DNA from: an uncultured Lachnospiraceae bacterium
GTDB lineage: Bacteria > Bacillota > Clostridia > Lachnospirales > Lachnospiraceae
Assembly: GCA_949502235.1 (NCBI GenBank)
Contig: CATBDC010000002.1
Coordinates: 92,014-156,013, forward strand
DNA length: 64,000 bases
Direction of reading: 5' to 3'
Under the pieces are notes generated by a model. The model did no database searches. It had not been told where the DNA came from and saw only the letters and a program-made list of their open reading frames with translations. The position numbers and the translations under genes are program-made. Positions 25,497 through 34,230 of the stretch are shown in pieces; the stretch's first letter is position 1; each line of letters starts with the position of its first letter.

Positions 25497-25712
25497 ATGA
25501 AATGGTTTGACAACACTGCTCTGACACTCGTGATCATTGGAGCAGTCAACTGGCTTTTAGTGGGAATCTTCCGATTTGATCTGGTCGCGTTCCTGCTTGG
25601 TAATCTGTCATGGATTTCCCGTATTATATATACACTCGTTGGCTTATGCGGTCTCTATCTTATCAGTCTGTACGGCAGAATCGGCAGCGTAACTGATGGC
25701 AGCGCAGAATAA
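25497..25712 (+). CDS. DUF378 small membrane protein
   Basis: A 71-residue protein with two membrane helices (about residues 7-27 and 36-58). The family motif NWLLVGIFRFDLVAFLLG lies in between. DUF378 proteins are widespread in Firmicutes and have no known function. An excellent AAAGGAGG lies seven bases before the ATG. It stands alone on the + strand between two minus-strand genes and is followed by a strong terminator. Confidence 0.9.
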   Translation: MKWFDNTALTLVIIGAVNWLLVGIFRFDLVAFLLGNLSWISRIIYTLVGLCGLYLISLYGRIGSVTDGSAE

Positions 25713-25716
25713 AAGA

Positions 25717-25746
25717 GGTATCTCCGTGAAGGAGATACCCTTTTTT
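25717..25746 (+). terminator. Intrinsic terminator after the DUF378 gene
   Basis: GGTATCTCC and GGAGATACC enclose GTGAA, followed by CTTTTTTA. On the minus strand the stem is followed by TCTTTTATT, so it can also end the carboxypeptidase transcript arriving from the other side. Confidence 0.9.
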
Positions 25747-25752
25747 ATTCCG

Positions 25753-26814
25753 CTAACCTGCAGGAATCGCATCTATCATTAAAGTCATATCATTGTAGAG
25801 AGCCTCTTTTGTCTCTGCTCCCATTACAACAGATATATAGGGGTTTCCTCCCATATCCTCGTCAAGCAGAATCAGACAATTCCCCGCCTGATCTGTTGTA
25901 CCTGTCTTTCCGCCAATAACAGTGCCGCCCGAAGGGAGGGGCACAGCCCCGCTGGCATAATAATTGGTTGGATGAAACTCCATATCAGCAGGCGTCCCGT
26001 CTGCCTTTGTGAAATGTGCAGTATATGAGGATGCTGAAATCATATCGAGGAATTCCTGATGCTTAATACATTCATTAAATATAAGGTACAGATCATAGGC
26101 TGTCGTATAATGCTCCTCGTGATGCAGGCCGTTTGAATTCATAAAGTGGCTGTTTGTCGCCATAAGCTCTAAGGCCTGTTCATTCATCATATTTGCAAAG
26201 GCCTCTTCACTCCCCGCGATATGCTCCGCAATGGCAACCGCGTTATCATTGCCGGAATTTAAAATAAGGCCGTACAAAAGATCTCCCAGGGTAAAGGTAT
26301 CTCCCGCTTCCAGCCCGCATACCTGCTCATCCGCCGCAAAGCTCTCTGCCGCCGCGTTTTGTGATATAGTAACAGGATCTGACAGATTTCCGTTTTTAAT
26401 AGCTACCAGTGCAGTAAGAATCTTTGTTGTACTCGCAGGGTAAAGCCTCTCATGAATACTCTTTGAAAACCTTACCCCTTTTCCGTTTATATCAAACAAT
26501 GCCGCACTGCGGGCGCCTGCCGCACCTGACACACCATCCAGATATATATCCTGGGAGGCGACACAAAGCTCATCCGCATACAAAGAAGGAAACCTGTATA
26601 ACGATTTTTTATACTGTTCCTTTTCATATTCAAATACAAGAGTCTGGGTCTCTTCCTGTGCCTTCTTATAGCAAATTCCCCCTAAGGCTGCTAAAAGCAC
26701 CACCAGTATGACCGTAAGGACTCCTGCCCATCTTTTTCTTTTCTTTCTTATGTTTCTTTTTCTCTTCTTCTGTTTATCGGTACATTTCACGCCAGTCAAG
26801 ATCTCCTCTGTCAA
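25753..26814 (-). CDS. D-alanyl-D-alanine carboxypeptidase (PBP5/DacF type)
   Basis: A low-molecular-weight penicillin-binding protein. Counting from 26814, the SxxK motif is Ser128-Lys131 (PASTTK), the SxN motif is Ser187-Asn189 (NSGND), and KTG begins at Lys303 (GGKTGTT). A lysine/arginine-rich N-terminus and one membrane span (about 29-48) anchor it; there is no classical cleavable signal or long C-terminal amphipathic domain. It trims the terminal D-Ala of peptidoglycan stem peptides. The start codon is unclear: TTG 26814, TTG 26799 and GTG 26790 are all possible around GAGGAG, and all lie inside the mgsA end. Confidence 0.9.
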   Translation of the reverse strand: MTEEILTGVKCTDKQKKRKRNIRKKRKRWAGVLTVILVVLLAALGGICYKKAQEETQTLVFEYEKEQYKKSLYRFPSLYADELCVASQDIYLDGVSGAAGARSAALFDINGKGVRFSKSIHERLYPASTTKILTALVAIKNGNLSDPVTISQNAAAESFAADEQVCGLEAGDTFTLGDLLYGLILNSGNDNAVAIAEHIAGSEEAFANMMNEQALELMATNSHFMNSNGLHHEEHYTTAYDLYLIFNECIKHQEFLDMISASSYTAHFTKADGTPADMEFHPTNYYASGAVPLPSGGTVIGGKTGTTDQAGNCLILLDEDMGGNPYISVVMGAETKEALYNDMTLMIDAIPAG

Positions 26815-27169
26815 TCGCCAAAATAATCAATTCCGCTGTGGCAAGGTTCGTAGCCATGGGAATATTGTAAGTATCGCACAGCCGTATGACATCGTTTACT
26901 TCTGGTTCATGGGGCTTCGGATTCATGGGCTCCCTAAGAAAGATAAGGGCGTCAATATCGTTCTGCGCAATCTGGGCTCCAAGCTGCTGTTTCCCTCCAA
27001 GGGGCCCCGCGAGATATTTGTGAATATTTAAATTCGTCACCTCTTCAATAAGACGGCCGGTGGTTCCTGTTGCATATAGTTCATGCTTGCTTAAAATTCC
27101 GCGGTATGCGATACAGAAGTTCTGCATTAATGTCTTTTTCGAATCATGAGCAATAAGACCAATATTCAT
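26774..27169 (-). CDS. mgsA: Methylglyoxal synthase
   Basis: A roughly 131-residue protein starting MNIGLIAHDSKK, with the phosphate-binding segment TGTTGRLI near residue 36, GGKQQLGAQIA near 58 and a catalytic aspartate region NDIDALIFLREP near 70. It converts dihydroxyacetone phosphate to methylglyoxal and phosphate, relieving phosphate stress in glycolysis. ATG 27169 lies eight bases after AAGGAG, which is at the rodA stop. Its placement inside a cell-shape operon is typical for Lachnospiraceae-like genomes but unexplained. Confidence 0.95.
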   Translation of the reverse strand: MNIGLIAHDSKKTLMQNFCIAYRGILSKHELYATGTTGRLIEEVTNLNIHKYLAGPLGGKQQLGAQIAQNDIDALIFLREPMNPKPHEPEVNDVIRLCDTYNIPMATNLATAELIILAIDRGDLDWREMYR

Positions 27170-27181
27170 CGTTTTCACTCC

Positions 27182-28309
27182 TTACTGATATTTTTTCGGT
27201 TGTAACCCAACATTTAAAACAAATCCTATACCAATATACAGGCTGACAAGGGATGTCAGGCCATAGCTGATAAACGGCAGCGGCACTCCTGTATTTGGGA
27301 GAATATTTGTAGCAACGCCTATATTGATAAAGCTTTGGAATCCGATAAGCCCTCCAACACCGCAGCCGATGACCTGGCCTGCCATATCCTGGGATCGGAC
27401 TCCTATTAATATACATTGTATCACAACCAGCAACAATAAAGCAATAACAATACAACTGCCAATGAAGCCTAATTCCTCCCCGATAATCGCAAATATAAAA
27501 TCCGTCTGCGGTTCCAGAATAAAATTTCCGTTTTTTACAGAGGTCGTTGTATTATTGTCAAGTCCTTTTCCTGTGAGCTGTCCTGATCCGATGGCCATCT
27601 CTGAATTGTTCTGCTGGTAAGCCGCATCGCTGGCGTGCTCCTCAGGATTCAAAAACGCCAGGATACGCTCCTGCTGATATTCCTTTAGAAAGGGCTGGTT
27701 CGGCTGTACGGCAATCACAAGAAAAATGGCAGTTACAGGAATCAATATTAAAATGACGGCTGCGATAAAGCGGTAGCTTAATCCTCCCACATAAATCAAA
27801 AGACAAATCACAAGCGCCGTACATATGGTTGTGGACAAATTAGGCTCAATCAGAATAAGCGCCAGGGGAATGGCTGCAAGTACGGCATATTTTATAATTG
27901 TCATCTTGTCGTTGATATTGTTCCTGTGATCCATTATAAATTTGGCAAAAAACAAAATCAGCAGTATCTTTGCAAGCTCTGATGGCTGAAAGGTCGTAAA
28001 TCCCACGTCAATCCATCTCTTTGCCCCATTTACCCTCTGGCCGATGACAAGCACCATGGCAAGGCTTCCTACTGCCGCGGCATAGATGAGCCAGTACATA
28101 TTCAGCACCCACACGTAGTCAATAAGCGAAACAATCAGCATGATAATGCTTCCCACTGCCACTCCGAATATCTGTTTATTCTGAAGGCTCTCCCTGGCGC
28201 TTCCTACAACCTGCGTGCCAATAATAGACAGTGCGGTTACGAGAATAACCAGGCTGATTTTGTAATCTTTTAATTTATAAGGCTTTGTTATTATTTTGGG
28301 TAATCTCAC
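27182..28309 (-). CDS. rodA: Rod-shape SEDS glycosyltransferase RodA
   Basis: A 375-residue SEDS-family protein with ten or so membrane spans. Family motifs include GQRVNGAKRWIDVG near residue 92, FQPSELAKI near 107 and TGVPLPFISYG near 340. RodA polymerises glycan strands together with the class B PBP2 encoded 1.6 kb upstream in the same run. The start is GTG 28309, overlapping the minE stop as GTGA behind AGGAGATG. The min genes thus sit between PBP2 and RodA, coupling elongation and septum placement genes. Confidence 0.95.
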   Translation of the reverse strand: MRLPKIITKPYKLKDYKISLVILVTALSIIGTQVVGSARESLQNKQIFGVAVGSIIMLIVSLIDYVWVLNMYWLIYAAAVGSLAMVLVIGQRVNGAKRWIDVGFTTFQPSELAKILLILFFAKFIMDHRNNINDKMTIIKYAVLAAIPLALILIEPNLSTTICTALVICLLIYVGGLSYRFIAAVILILIPVTAIFLVIAVQPNQPFLKEYQQERILAFLNPEEHASDAAYQQNNSEMAIGSGQLTGKGLDNNTTTSVKNGNFILEPQTDFIFAIIGEELGFIGSCIVIALLLLVVIQCILIGVRSQDMAGQVIGCGVGGLIGFQSFINIGVATNILPNTGVPLPFISYGLTSLVSLYIGIGFVLNVGLQPKKYQ

Positions 28310-28518
28310 GTTTCATCTCCTGCAAATGTAATCAAGATATGTGTCCTGCATATATCTACTTTAAAATTTTCCTCTGTAAGCTCCATATATTTTGACAAAG
28401 AAGAGTAAAGCTCCCTGCATATGTTATCATAATCCCCCGGAGAACATTCTACGCGGTCTGATGTCACTAATATTCTCAGACGGTTCTTGGCGACCGCAAC
28501 AGATGATTTTCTTAACAT
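28306..28518 (-). CDS. minE: Cell division topological specificity factor MinE (short)
   Basis: A 70-residue MinE. The MinD-interacting helix (VAVAKNRLRILVTSDR) is at residues 7-22, and the topological domain follows to the end (ICRELYSSLSKYM, VDICRTHILITFAG). The usual size is about 85-90 residues, so the C-terminus is short. MinE drives pole-to-pole movement of MinCD. It starts behind GGAGGC, ten bases after minD, and overlaps rodA. Confidence 0.92.
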   Translation of the reverse strand: MLRKSSVAVAKNRLRILVTSDRVECSPGDYDNICRELYSSLSKYMELTEENFKVDICRTHILITFAGDET

Positions 28519-28528
28519 AATATGCCTC

Positions 28529-29320
28529 CTAGTTTTTATGGAATATATCTGTCAGTCTTGCAAAAAAACCTCTGCTGCTGTTTAGCTCCTCAAGGGGTAC
28601 ATCCATTCCCATAATTCTTTTGCAGATATTCAGATAAATCCTTCCCGCAGAGGAATCCATCCCGATAACCGGCTCTCCCTGATTTGTACCTATCACAACC
28701 TGCTCGTCATCCGGGATCGCCCCGATAAGGGGGATAGACAGGATTTCTGTCACATCATCCACAGACATCATATCTCCTTTTTTCACCATATCCATGCGGA
28801 TACGGTTGATAATAAGGGCATTATCCTTAATGCGGCTTCCCTCCAGCAGACCGATAATGCGATCCGCGTCCCGGATTGCCGATACCTCCGGAGTTGTCAC
28901 AATAATGGCGCGATCCGCGCCTGCAATAGCATTTTGAAATCCCTGTTCGATTCCTGCCGGACAATCCAGAAGTATGTAATCAAATTCCTCCTTAAGCTCA
29001 GATGTCAGCTTTTTCATCTGCCCCGGGGAGATTGCGGTCTTATCTCTTGTCTGCGCCGAGGGGAGCAGATACAGATTCTCATACCTCTTGTCCCTGATAA
29101 GGGCCTGCTTAAGACGGCAGGTCCCTTCTATCACATCTACCAGATTATAAACAATCTGATTTTCAAGTCCCATAACAACGTCCAGATTACGAAGGCCTAA
29201 ATCTGTGTCAATAACTATCACCTTTTTATCAAGCATTGATAATCCGGCCCCGATATTTGCTGTTGTCGTTGTCTTTCCGACCCCGCCTTTTCCTGACGTA
29301 ACTACAATAACCTCGCCCAT
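28529..29320 (-). CDS. minD: Septum site-determining ATPase MinD
   Basis: A 263-residue deviant Walker ATPase. The motif KGGVGKTTT is at about residues 11-19, with DTDLGLRNLD near 38 and DCPAGIEQGF near 119. A basic C-terminal end serves as membrane-targeting helix (GFFARLTDIFHKN). MinD recruits MinC to the membrane to block FtsZ assembly away from midcell. Its start overlaps the minC end by 19 bases behind AGGAGG. Order minC-minD-minE is intact. Confidence 0.97.
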   Translation of the reverse strand: MGEVIVVTSGKGGVGKTTTTANIGAGLSMLDKKVIVIDTDLGLRNLDVVMGLENQIVYNLVDVIEGTCRLKQALIRDKRYENLYLLPSAQTRDKTAISPGQMKKLTSELKEEFDYILLDCPAGIEQGFQNAIAGADRAIIVTTPEVSAIRDADRIIGLLEGSRIKDNALIINRIRMDMVKKGDMMSVDDVTEILSIPLIGAIPDDEQVVIGTNQGEPVIGMDSSAGRIYLNICKRIMGMDVPLEELNSSRGFFARLTDIFHKN

Positions 29321-29874
29321 GAATAACTTCCTCCTATAACTGGTTTTAACCTGATATCTCCGATTTTAAGCCGCCCCGGGCTCATATGGAGAGCTGCTAT
29401 GACTGCTTCGTAATTACCTCCGGCGCCTGCAATGACCGTGCCGTAAACTGTGCCTGTTACCACTACATTTCCCTTCGAGACAACTGTGGCGCCCTCTTCA
29501 ATATCTCCGATAATTACTATGCTGCTTTCAGATTCAAGAATCTGCCTTCCTCTCAGTGTACCTTTATAGAACATACCGTCTTTTGCATGGAGCTCTTTCC
29601 TGCTTTCATCCAGCACTCTTTTGTGTAGCTTTTCGGTGGAACCATCTTTATCTATAATACATAATATACGTACCTTTGCGGCCTCCTCTATTGTTTCTAC
29701 AACCTGTATTTCTTCCTCCTTCGTAAAAGTGCGGCCTACAAACTCAACCGTCATTTCCGCATGGTCAAAAAAATGAGCCGATGCTTCAAATTTCCCTTTT
29801 ACTGCCAAAAGCAGATCTGGATACGGCATTTCAGAATCAAGATAAAGCACAATGCCATATCTGCTGCTTTTCAT
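29302..29874 (-). CDS. minC: Septum site-determining protein MinC
   Basis: A roughly 190-residue MinC. The N-terminal FtsZ-inhibiting domain covers about 1-95. The C-terminal beta-helix covers about 100-180, with GTLRGRQILESESSIVIIGD and the glycine-rich VYGTVIAGAGG, where MinD binds. ATG 29874 lies nine bases after GAGGGAG; a GTG at 29892 is an alternative. It starts just after the PBP2 gene and overlaps minD. Confidence 0.94.
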   Translation of the reverse strand: MKSSRYGIVLYLDSEMPYPDLLLAVKGKFEASAHFFDHAEMTVEFVGRTFTKEEEIQVVETIEEAAKVRILCIIDKDGSTEKLHKRVLDESRKELHAKDGMFYKGTLRGRQILESESSIVIIGDIEEGATVVSKGNVVVTGTVYGTVIAGAGGNYEAVIAALHMSPGRLKIGDIRLKPVIGGSYSWARLL

Positions 29875-29909
29875 AAGAACAGGCTCCCTCACATATCCTC
29901 TCCCTTTCC

Positions 29910-32867
29910 TTAATCTCCATGGCCGGCCGTCTCTGCAATCTCGGCTGCAGTTCCGGTAACAATCTCACTTTCTTCAGCCAGGTTATAGTAATATTTCATG
30001 ACATCCCTGACGATCTCGCAGGTATATGTGGACGCATACCCGTTTGCAATCCGGGTGGCAAATGCAATCTGGGGATTCACAGCCGGTGAAAATCCCACAA
30101 AAAGTACATGATCCGGATGGGTTGTGCTTTGCTGCGCTGTACCTGTCTTTCCTGCCAGCGATGCAGTATCACTTACATTGATGTCATAAAATGTCGCACT
30201 GTTTGCCACTGTTACCACATTTATCATTCCATTGTGAATTGCGTCCCAGGTAGAAGGCGCGATTTTATCCGCGGTGCTTTTTACCTTGGGTTCAAAGCCT
30301 TTCAGAACCTCTCCGTCCACAGCTGTCACCTTATCCACAAGGGTCAGGTCATAGACTGTCCCCTTATTTGCAACTGCCGTAATATAGCGTGCAAGCTGGC
30401 TGATGGTATAGTTATTTGTACCCTGTCCGATTGCGGAACGGACAGAGTCCTCATCGGAAATCTGTGGCTCGGCCTCTGGAATCTCCAGTCCGGTAGTATC
30501 ACCCAGGCCAAACATTTCCGCATACATCTTCAGTGTATCCGTACCTTTATCGCTGGAATAATAGGCTGCTGTCGCATCTCCCTCAAGATTATCATTTACA
30601 AGCTGTTCAAATCCTCCTTCCTCCAGGCTTAACCGGTATCCCACTTCGTAAAAATAGTTGTTGCAGGAGTTTTCGATTCCTCCCTCCAGATTAAGGTTAC
30701 CGTGTGCGTCCGGATGAATCCAGCATTTCGGATTGGGCTCTACCTTTTCATAGACTCCGTGGCACGGCAGAGTCTCGTCAAGAGACACTACCCCTTCTGT
30801 AAGCCCTGCCGCGGCAGACAGCGGCTTGTAGGTGGAACCGGGCGCCGTTCTTTCCTGTGTGGCGCTGTTGTAAAACGGACGCGACCCGTCATTTACAAGT
30901 CTGTTATAATATGCGGAATCCATTCTGTTTGCAAGCCTGTTATTATCATATCCCGGATAAGACACACAGGCAAGAACCTGTCCGCTGTTTGTATCAGTTA
31001 CAACCATGGAGCCTGTACACGGCTCAAGGGCAAGCTGCCCCGGCGTTATCTCAAGGCTTTCTATCTTTGACCTTAAAAAATCATAGGCGGGCATGGCACC
31101 GGACATAAGCGCGTTGTACATCCCTTCATCATAGGGAAGAAACTCCTGTTCGTAAATCATCAGGCATATCTGCCGTCCGGTCACTGTGCCGTCACGTATC
31201 ATATATTTATATAAAAGCTTGTCAAATCCATTATTTTCCTTCAGACATTCTATGGCAAAGTTGACGAGTCCCGTATAAAGCTCGCCGGAATCAGAGTACT
31301 TTTCTCCCTCTGCCACATACTTCTGAAGCCCGGAGGCATCGATCCAGTTTTTCGAGATGGCATAGTTCAGATACTGATTCACATTAATGGACTCATCATT
31401 TGTCCATGCCTTATAGGTGTCATCCGCCGGGTCAATGGCATCAGAAAGAAGTATGGCCTCCCGGAATGTAAGAATATCATTTACAATGTACAGAACATAT
31501 GCCTGCATTTCCCTGGACATATCCTTATAGGCCGGGGCCCCCGGATTCATCAAAAGCTCCGTAAGCTCTGAAAGCTTCTGCTCTTTATAAGCAGAAAATA
31601 TGCCATATACCTCTTTTTCCGTTGCCTTCGCGTCCTCCTCACTGAAATGCTCCATATCAAGAAGCTCATTGGAGATAAAGGAGTTATACACATCTCCAAT
31701 AGGAATAACTGCATCGCTTCCATCCTCAAGATTTGTGCGGTCGAAATCGAGTACTGGTTCCATCTTTGCAAGAATAATGCCCGCAAGCTCCTGCTCAATC
31801 ACATGATAGATCACCTTCTGGAGGGACGCGTCAATCGAAAGGTAGAGATCATTGCCTGCCTTTGGATCTGACTGCGGAACTGTCTCGATAATTTTTCCTA
31901 CATTATTAACATAGAGCTTTACCTTTCCCTTTTTCCCCTTAAGGTAGGAATCCATTGCCTGTTCGATTCCGGATTTTCCTACCGTATCGGTCATGTCATA
32001 ATCCTTACGGCCGCTTTTACTTAGCTCATTATATTCTTCCCTTGATATCTGCCCCGTGTACCCGATAATATTTGCAAAGCACGCGCTGTCCGTATACCGC
32101 CTTAAGGATTCCTCCTCAATACTCACACCGGAAAGAGTATCCATATTTTCCATAATATCCGCAACCGTCTTGTCACTTACATCCTCGGCAATTGTGACAG
32201 AAAGAAACTTCTGATAGCTGTTTAATGCAATGGCATACCGGACATTTACAAGCTTCAGGATCTCTTCCTTGCTAAGCTTGTCCTGGTCAAGCCCGTAGCC
32301 ATACACTTCGTCTGTACAGAGATAATCGATAATTCCCGCTGCATTCTTGTTTTTCTGCTCCTCAGTCAGATCCTCAATATAGCTCTGGCCGTACACATCA
32401 GCAATAAACCGCAGCCTCTGGGTATCATTTTCAGCAATAAACATATAATTATCATTGTGATCCAGTATAATTCCAAAGTCATTAACAACCGTATCCCCGT
32501 TTGATTCTACAATGTTAATAACCGTGGAAATAATCTTATTCAGCTCTTCGTTTGTCTCTTCCGTTGTATCATAATCACTGTTATCCTCTATCGTTACAGA
32601 ATAAGCAAGCTCATTATAAGCAAGAAGTACACCGTTCCTGTCATATATATTTCCGCGGGTTCCTTCAACCTCCTTCGTCTTCTGAATCTGAAGCACGTAC
32701 TGGTCGGCATAATCCTGTCCCCTTACAATCTGCAGATAAAAAACCCTCTGCACCAGTATGGCAGACAGAATACAGAAAACCGCGGCCGCGATAAACGCCC
32801 TGGATTTTACAGTCTCGCTTACTCTTTGCTTAATCCTTTCCCATAAACTATACAAATTTACTTGCAC
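29910..32867 (-). CDS. mrdA: Class B penicillin-binding protein 2 (elongation transpeptidase), enlarged
   Basis: A 985-residue PBP2. One N-terminal membrane span lies at about 24-46, and the dimerisation/pedestal domain includes TRGNIYDRNG near 70. In the transpeptidase domain the SxxK is Ser678-Lys681 (GSTYK), SxN is Ser734-Asn736 (NSCNN) and KTG is Lys907-Gly909. Most PBP2 proteins have 600-700 residues; here about 260 mostly helical residues (roughly 350-610) are inserted before the transpeptidase core. It crosslinks lateral wall peptidoglycan with RodA. It overlaps the mreD end by 20 bases, so it belongs to the mreBCD operon. Confidence 0.95.
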   Translation of the reverse strand: MQVNLYSLWERIKQRVSETVKSRAFIAAAVFCILSAILVQRVFYLQIVRGQDYADQYVLQIQKTKEVEGTRGNIYDRNGVLLAYNELAYSVTIEDNSDYDTTEETNEELNKIISTVINIVESNGDTVVNDFGIILDHNDNYMFIAENDTQRLRFIADVYGQSYIEDLTEEQKNKNAAGIIDYLCTDEVYGYGLDQDKLSKEEILKLVNVRYAIALNSYQKFLSVTIAEDVSDKTVADIMENMDTLSGVSIEEESLRRYTDSACFANIIGYTGQISREEYNELSKSGRKDYDMTDTVGKSGIEQAMDSYLKGKKGKVKLYVNNVGKIIETVPQSDPKAGNDLYLSIDASLQKVIYHVIEQELAGIILAKMEPVLDFDRTNLEDGSDAVIPIGDVYNSFISNELLDMEHFSEEDAKATEKEVYGIFSAYKEQKLSELTELLMNPGAPAYKDMSREMQAYVLYIVNDILTFREAILLSDAIDPADDTYKAWTNDESINVNQYLNYAISKNWIDASGLQKYVAEGEKYSDSGELYTGLVNFAIECLKENNGFDKLLYKYMIRDGTVTGRQICLMIYEQEFLPYDEGMYNALMSGAMPAYDFLRSKIESLEITPGQLALEPCTGSMVVTDTNSGQVLACVSYPGYDNNRLANRMDSAYYNRLVNDGSRPFYNSATQERTAPGSTYKPLSAAAGLTEGVVSLDETLPCHGVYEKVEPNPKCWIHPDAHGNLNLEGGIENSCNNYFYEVGYRLSLEEGGFEQLVNDNLEGDATAAYYSSDKGTDTLKMYAEMFGLGDTTGLEIPEAEPQISDEDSVRSAIGQGTNNYTISQLARYITAVANKGTVYDLTLVDKVTAVDGEVLKGFEPKVKSTADKIAPSTWDAIHNGMINVVTVANSATFYDINVSDTASLAGKTGTAQQSTTHPDHVLFVGFSPAVNPQIAFATRIANGYASTYTCEIVRDVMKYYYNLAEESEIVTGTAAEIAETAGHGD

Positions 32868-33366
32868 TCCTTTGTTCTTCTGCCTCTAACCTCTTGTTAA
32901 CATGTAATATAATCTGATATAAAATCAAAGTTGCCAGTATGGTATATACAAGCTCCGGTATAATAATGTGCACCAGATGGTTTAAAAAATCAAAATCCCC
33001 CTTAAGGACATAGATAAAAAAGCATGTCGCGACTCCGTAAAAGAACTCACTGCTTCCAATCAGCACAAGGGGAAGCTTAATGTCCTCGTCATAATAGAGC
33101 TTTTGGAAGGAGCCGTTCATATAACCAATCACAGAAAATAAAAGCATATGAAAGCCAAGCGATGTCCCCCAGAACAAATCAAAGAAAAGTCCCGCAGTAA
33201 AGCCCACTGCCATGCCCTCCTTACGGCCCCGCATAAATCCGAAGGACGCCGTCACAATCACCAGAAGGTTGGGCCCCACCGAAGCAAACTGAAGACCCGG
33301 AAGAATCGTGCTCTGAACCAGAAAGGCCGTCACAATAATCAGTAATATGGTAATCCTTCTCTTCAT
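32848..33366 (-). CDS. mreD: Rod shape-determining membrane protein MreD
   Basis: A 172-residue protein with five or six membrane spans. Features include ILPGLQFASVGPNLLVI near residue 22 and GFMRGRKEGMAVGFTAGLFFD near 43, typical of MreD. It belongs to the elongasome membrane complex with MreC, RodA and PBP2. The ATG overlaps the last base of mreC, and its end overlaps mrdA by 20 bases. Confidence 0.93.
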   Translation of the reverse strand: MKRRITILLIIVTAFLVQSTILPGLQFASVGPNLLVIVTASFGFMRGRKEGMAVGFTAGLFFDLFWGTSLGFHMLLFSVIGYMNGSFQKLYYDEDIKLPLVLIGSSEFFYGVATCFFIYVLKGDFDFLNHLVHIIIPELVYTILATLILYQIILHVNKRLEAEEQRSASKFV

Positions 33367-34229
33367 CAGTCTTCCTTCCCTCCCGTCAAGTCCTCCTTTG
33401 TGGCGGTGATAACAAGAACCTCCTGGAGCTTACTGAAATCAACAGCCGGCGTAATATATCCCGAACGGGTCAGGTTGTTGGAATCCACTTCAATCTCACT
33501 GATATACCCTATGAACAGACCCTGGACAAATCTGTCACTTACGTGGGAGGTTACCACCTGCTCCCCCACCTCTATAACGTTATCATTATTCTGAAGCTTT
33601 TCAAACCGAAGCCTTCCGTCAGAAATCAGCTTTAAATCTCCTCTAATCATACAGGTATCCGAAGTAGAAAGCACCATGCCGCTTACATTGCTCGCATCGT
33701 CAATCAGGGAACGAACCTTCGCATAATCCGGGGCAACCTCTGTTACAATCCCTACCAGGCCGCTTCCGGCAAGTACATTGCAGTTTACCTTCACGCCATC
33801 ATTGCTTCCCTTATCTATCGTAAAATCACTGAACCAGTTGCTTCCATTATTAGCGATTACATGAGCTCCGATTTTATCATAATCCGAATAGTTTTCATCC
33901 AGCTTATAGAGCTCCCTTAGCCTGTCCAGTTCATACTGCTCCTGTCTAAGTCTTGTATTTTCAATGGTAAGCTCATCCACCTTGGCCTGAAGGGCGTCCT
34001 TTTCCCCCCGCACTTCCTCAAGAGTGTCAAAATTATCTGAAAGGTCGCTCAAATAGCGCCCGACATAGCTGATTCCCTTCTGCATAGGAACAACCGTGTA
34101 ATTCCCGATAAACCGCAGCATCTCCCCGCCGCCTAAGAACCGTTCCACTCCCAGAAGGAACAAACAGAACAGCACCAGAATCATCAGCCAGTATTTACTT
34201 GAAAGTGAAGATTGCTTCTTAATTTTCAT
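33366..34229 (-). CDS. mreC: Rod shape-determining protein MreC
   Basis: A 287-residue protein with a short cytoplasmic tail, a membrane span at about 13-30, a coiled coil at about 68-108 (VRGEKDALQAKVDELTIEN) and a two-beta-barrel extracytoplasmic domain (ANNGSNWFSDFTIDKGSNDG near 127, AGSGLVGIVTEV near 155). MreC links MreB to PBP2 on the outside. It starts one base after mreB ends, behind AGGTGG. Confidence 0.95.
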   Translation of the reverse strand: MKIKKQSSLSSKYWLMILVLFCLFLLGVERFLGGGEMLRFIGNYTVVPMQKGISYVGRYLSDLSDNFDTLEEVRGEKDALQAKVDELTIENTRLRQEQYELDRLRELYKLDENYSDYDKIGAHVIANNGSNWFSDFTIDKGSNDGVKVNCNVLAGSGLVGIVTEVAPDYAKVRSLIDDASNVSGMVLSTSDTCMIRGDLKLISDGRLRFEKLQNNDNVIEVGEQVVTSHVSDRFVQGLFIGYISEIEVDSNNLTRSGYITPAVDFSKLQEVLVITATKEDLTGGKED

Positions 34230-34230
34230 T

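Noticed and set aside
30108..32794. Several plus-strand frames opposite the PBP2 gene
   Set aside because: Shadows of a well-supported 985-codon gene; no start signals.
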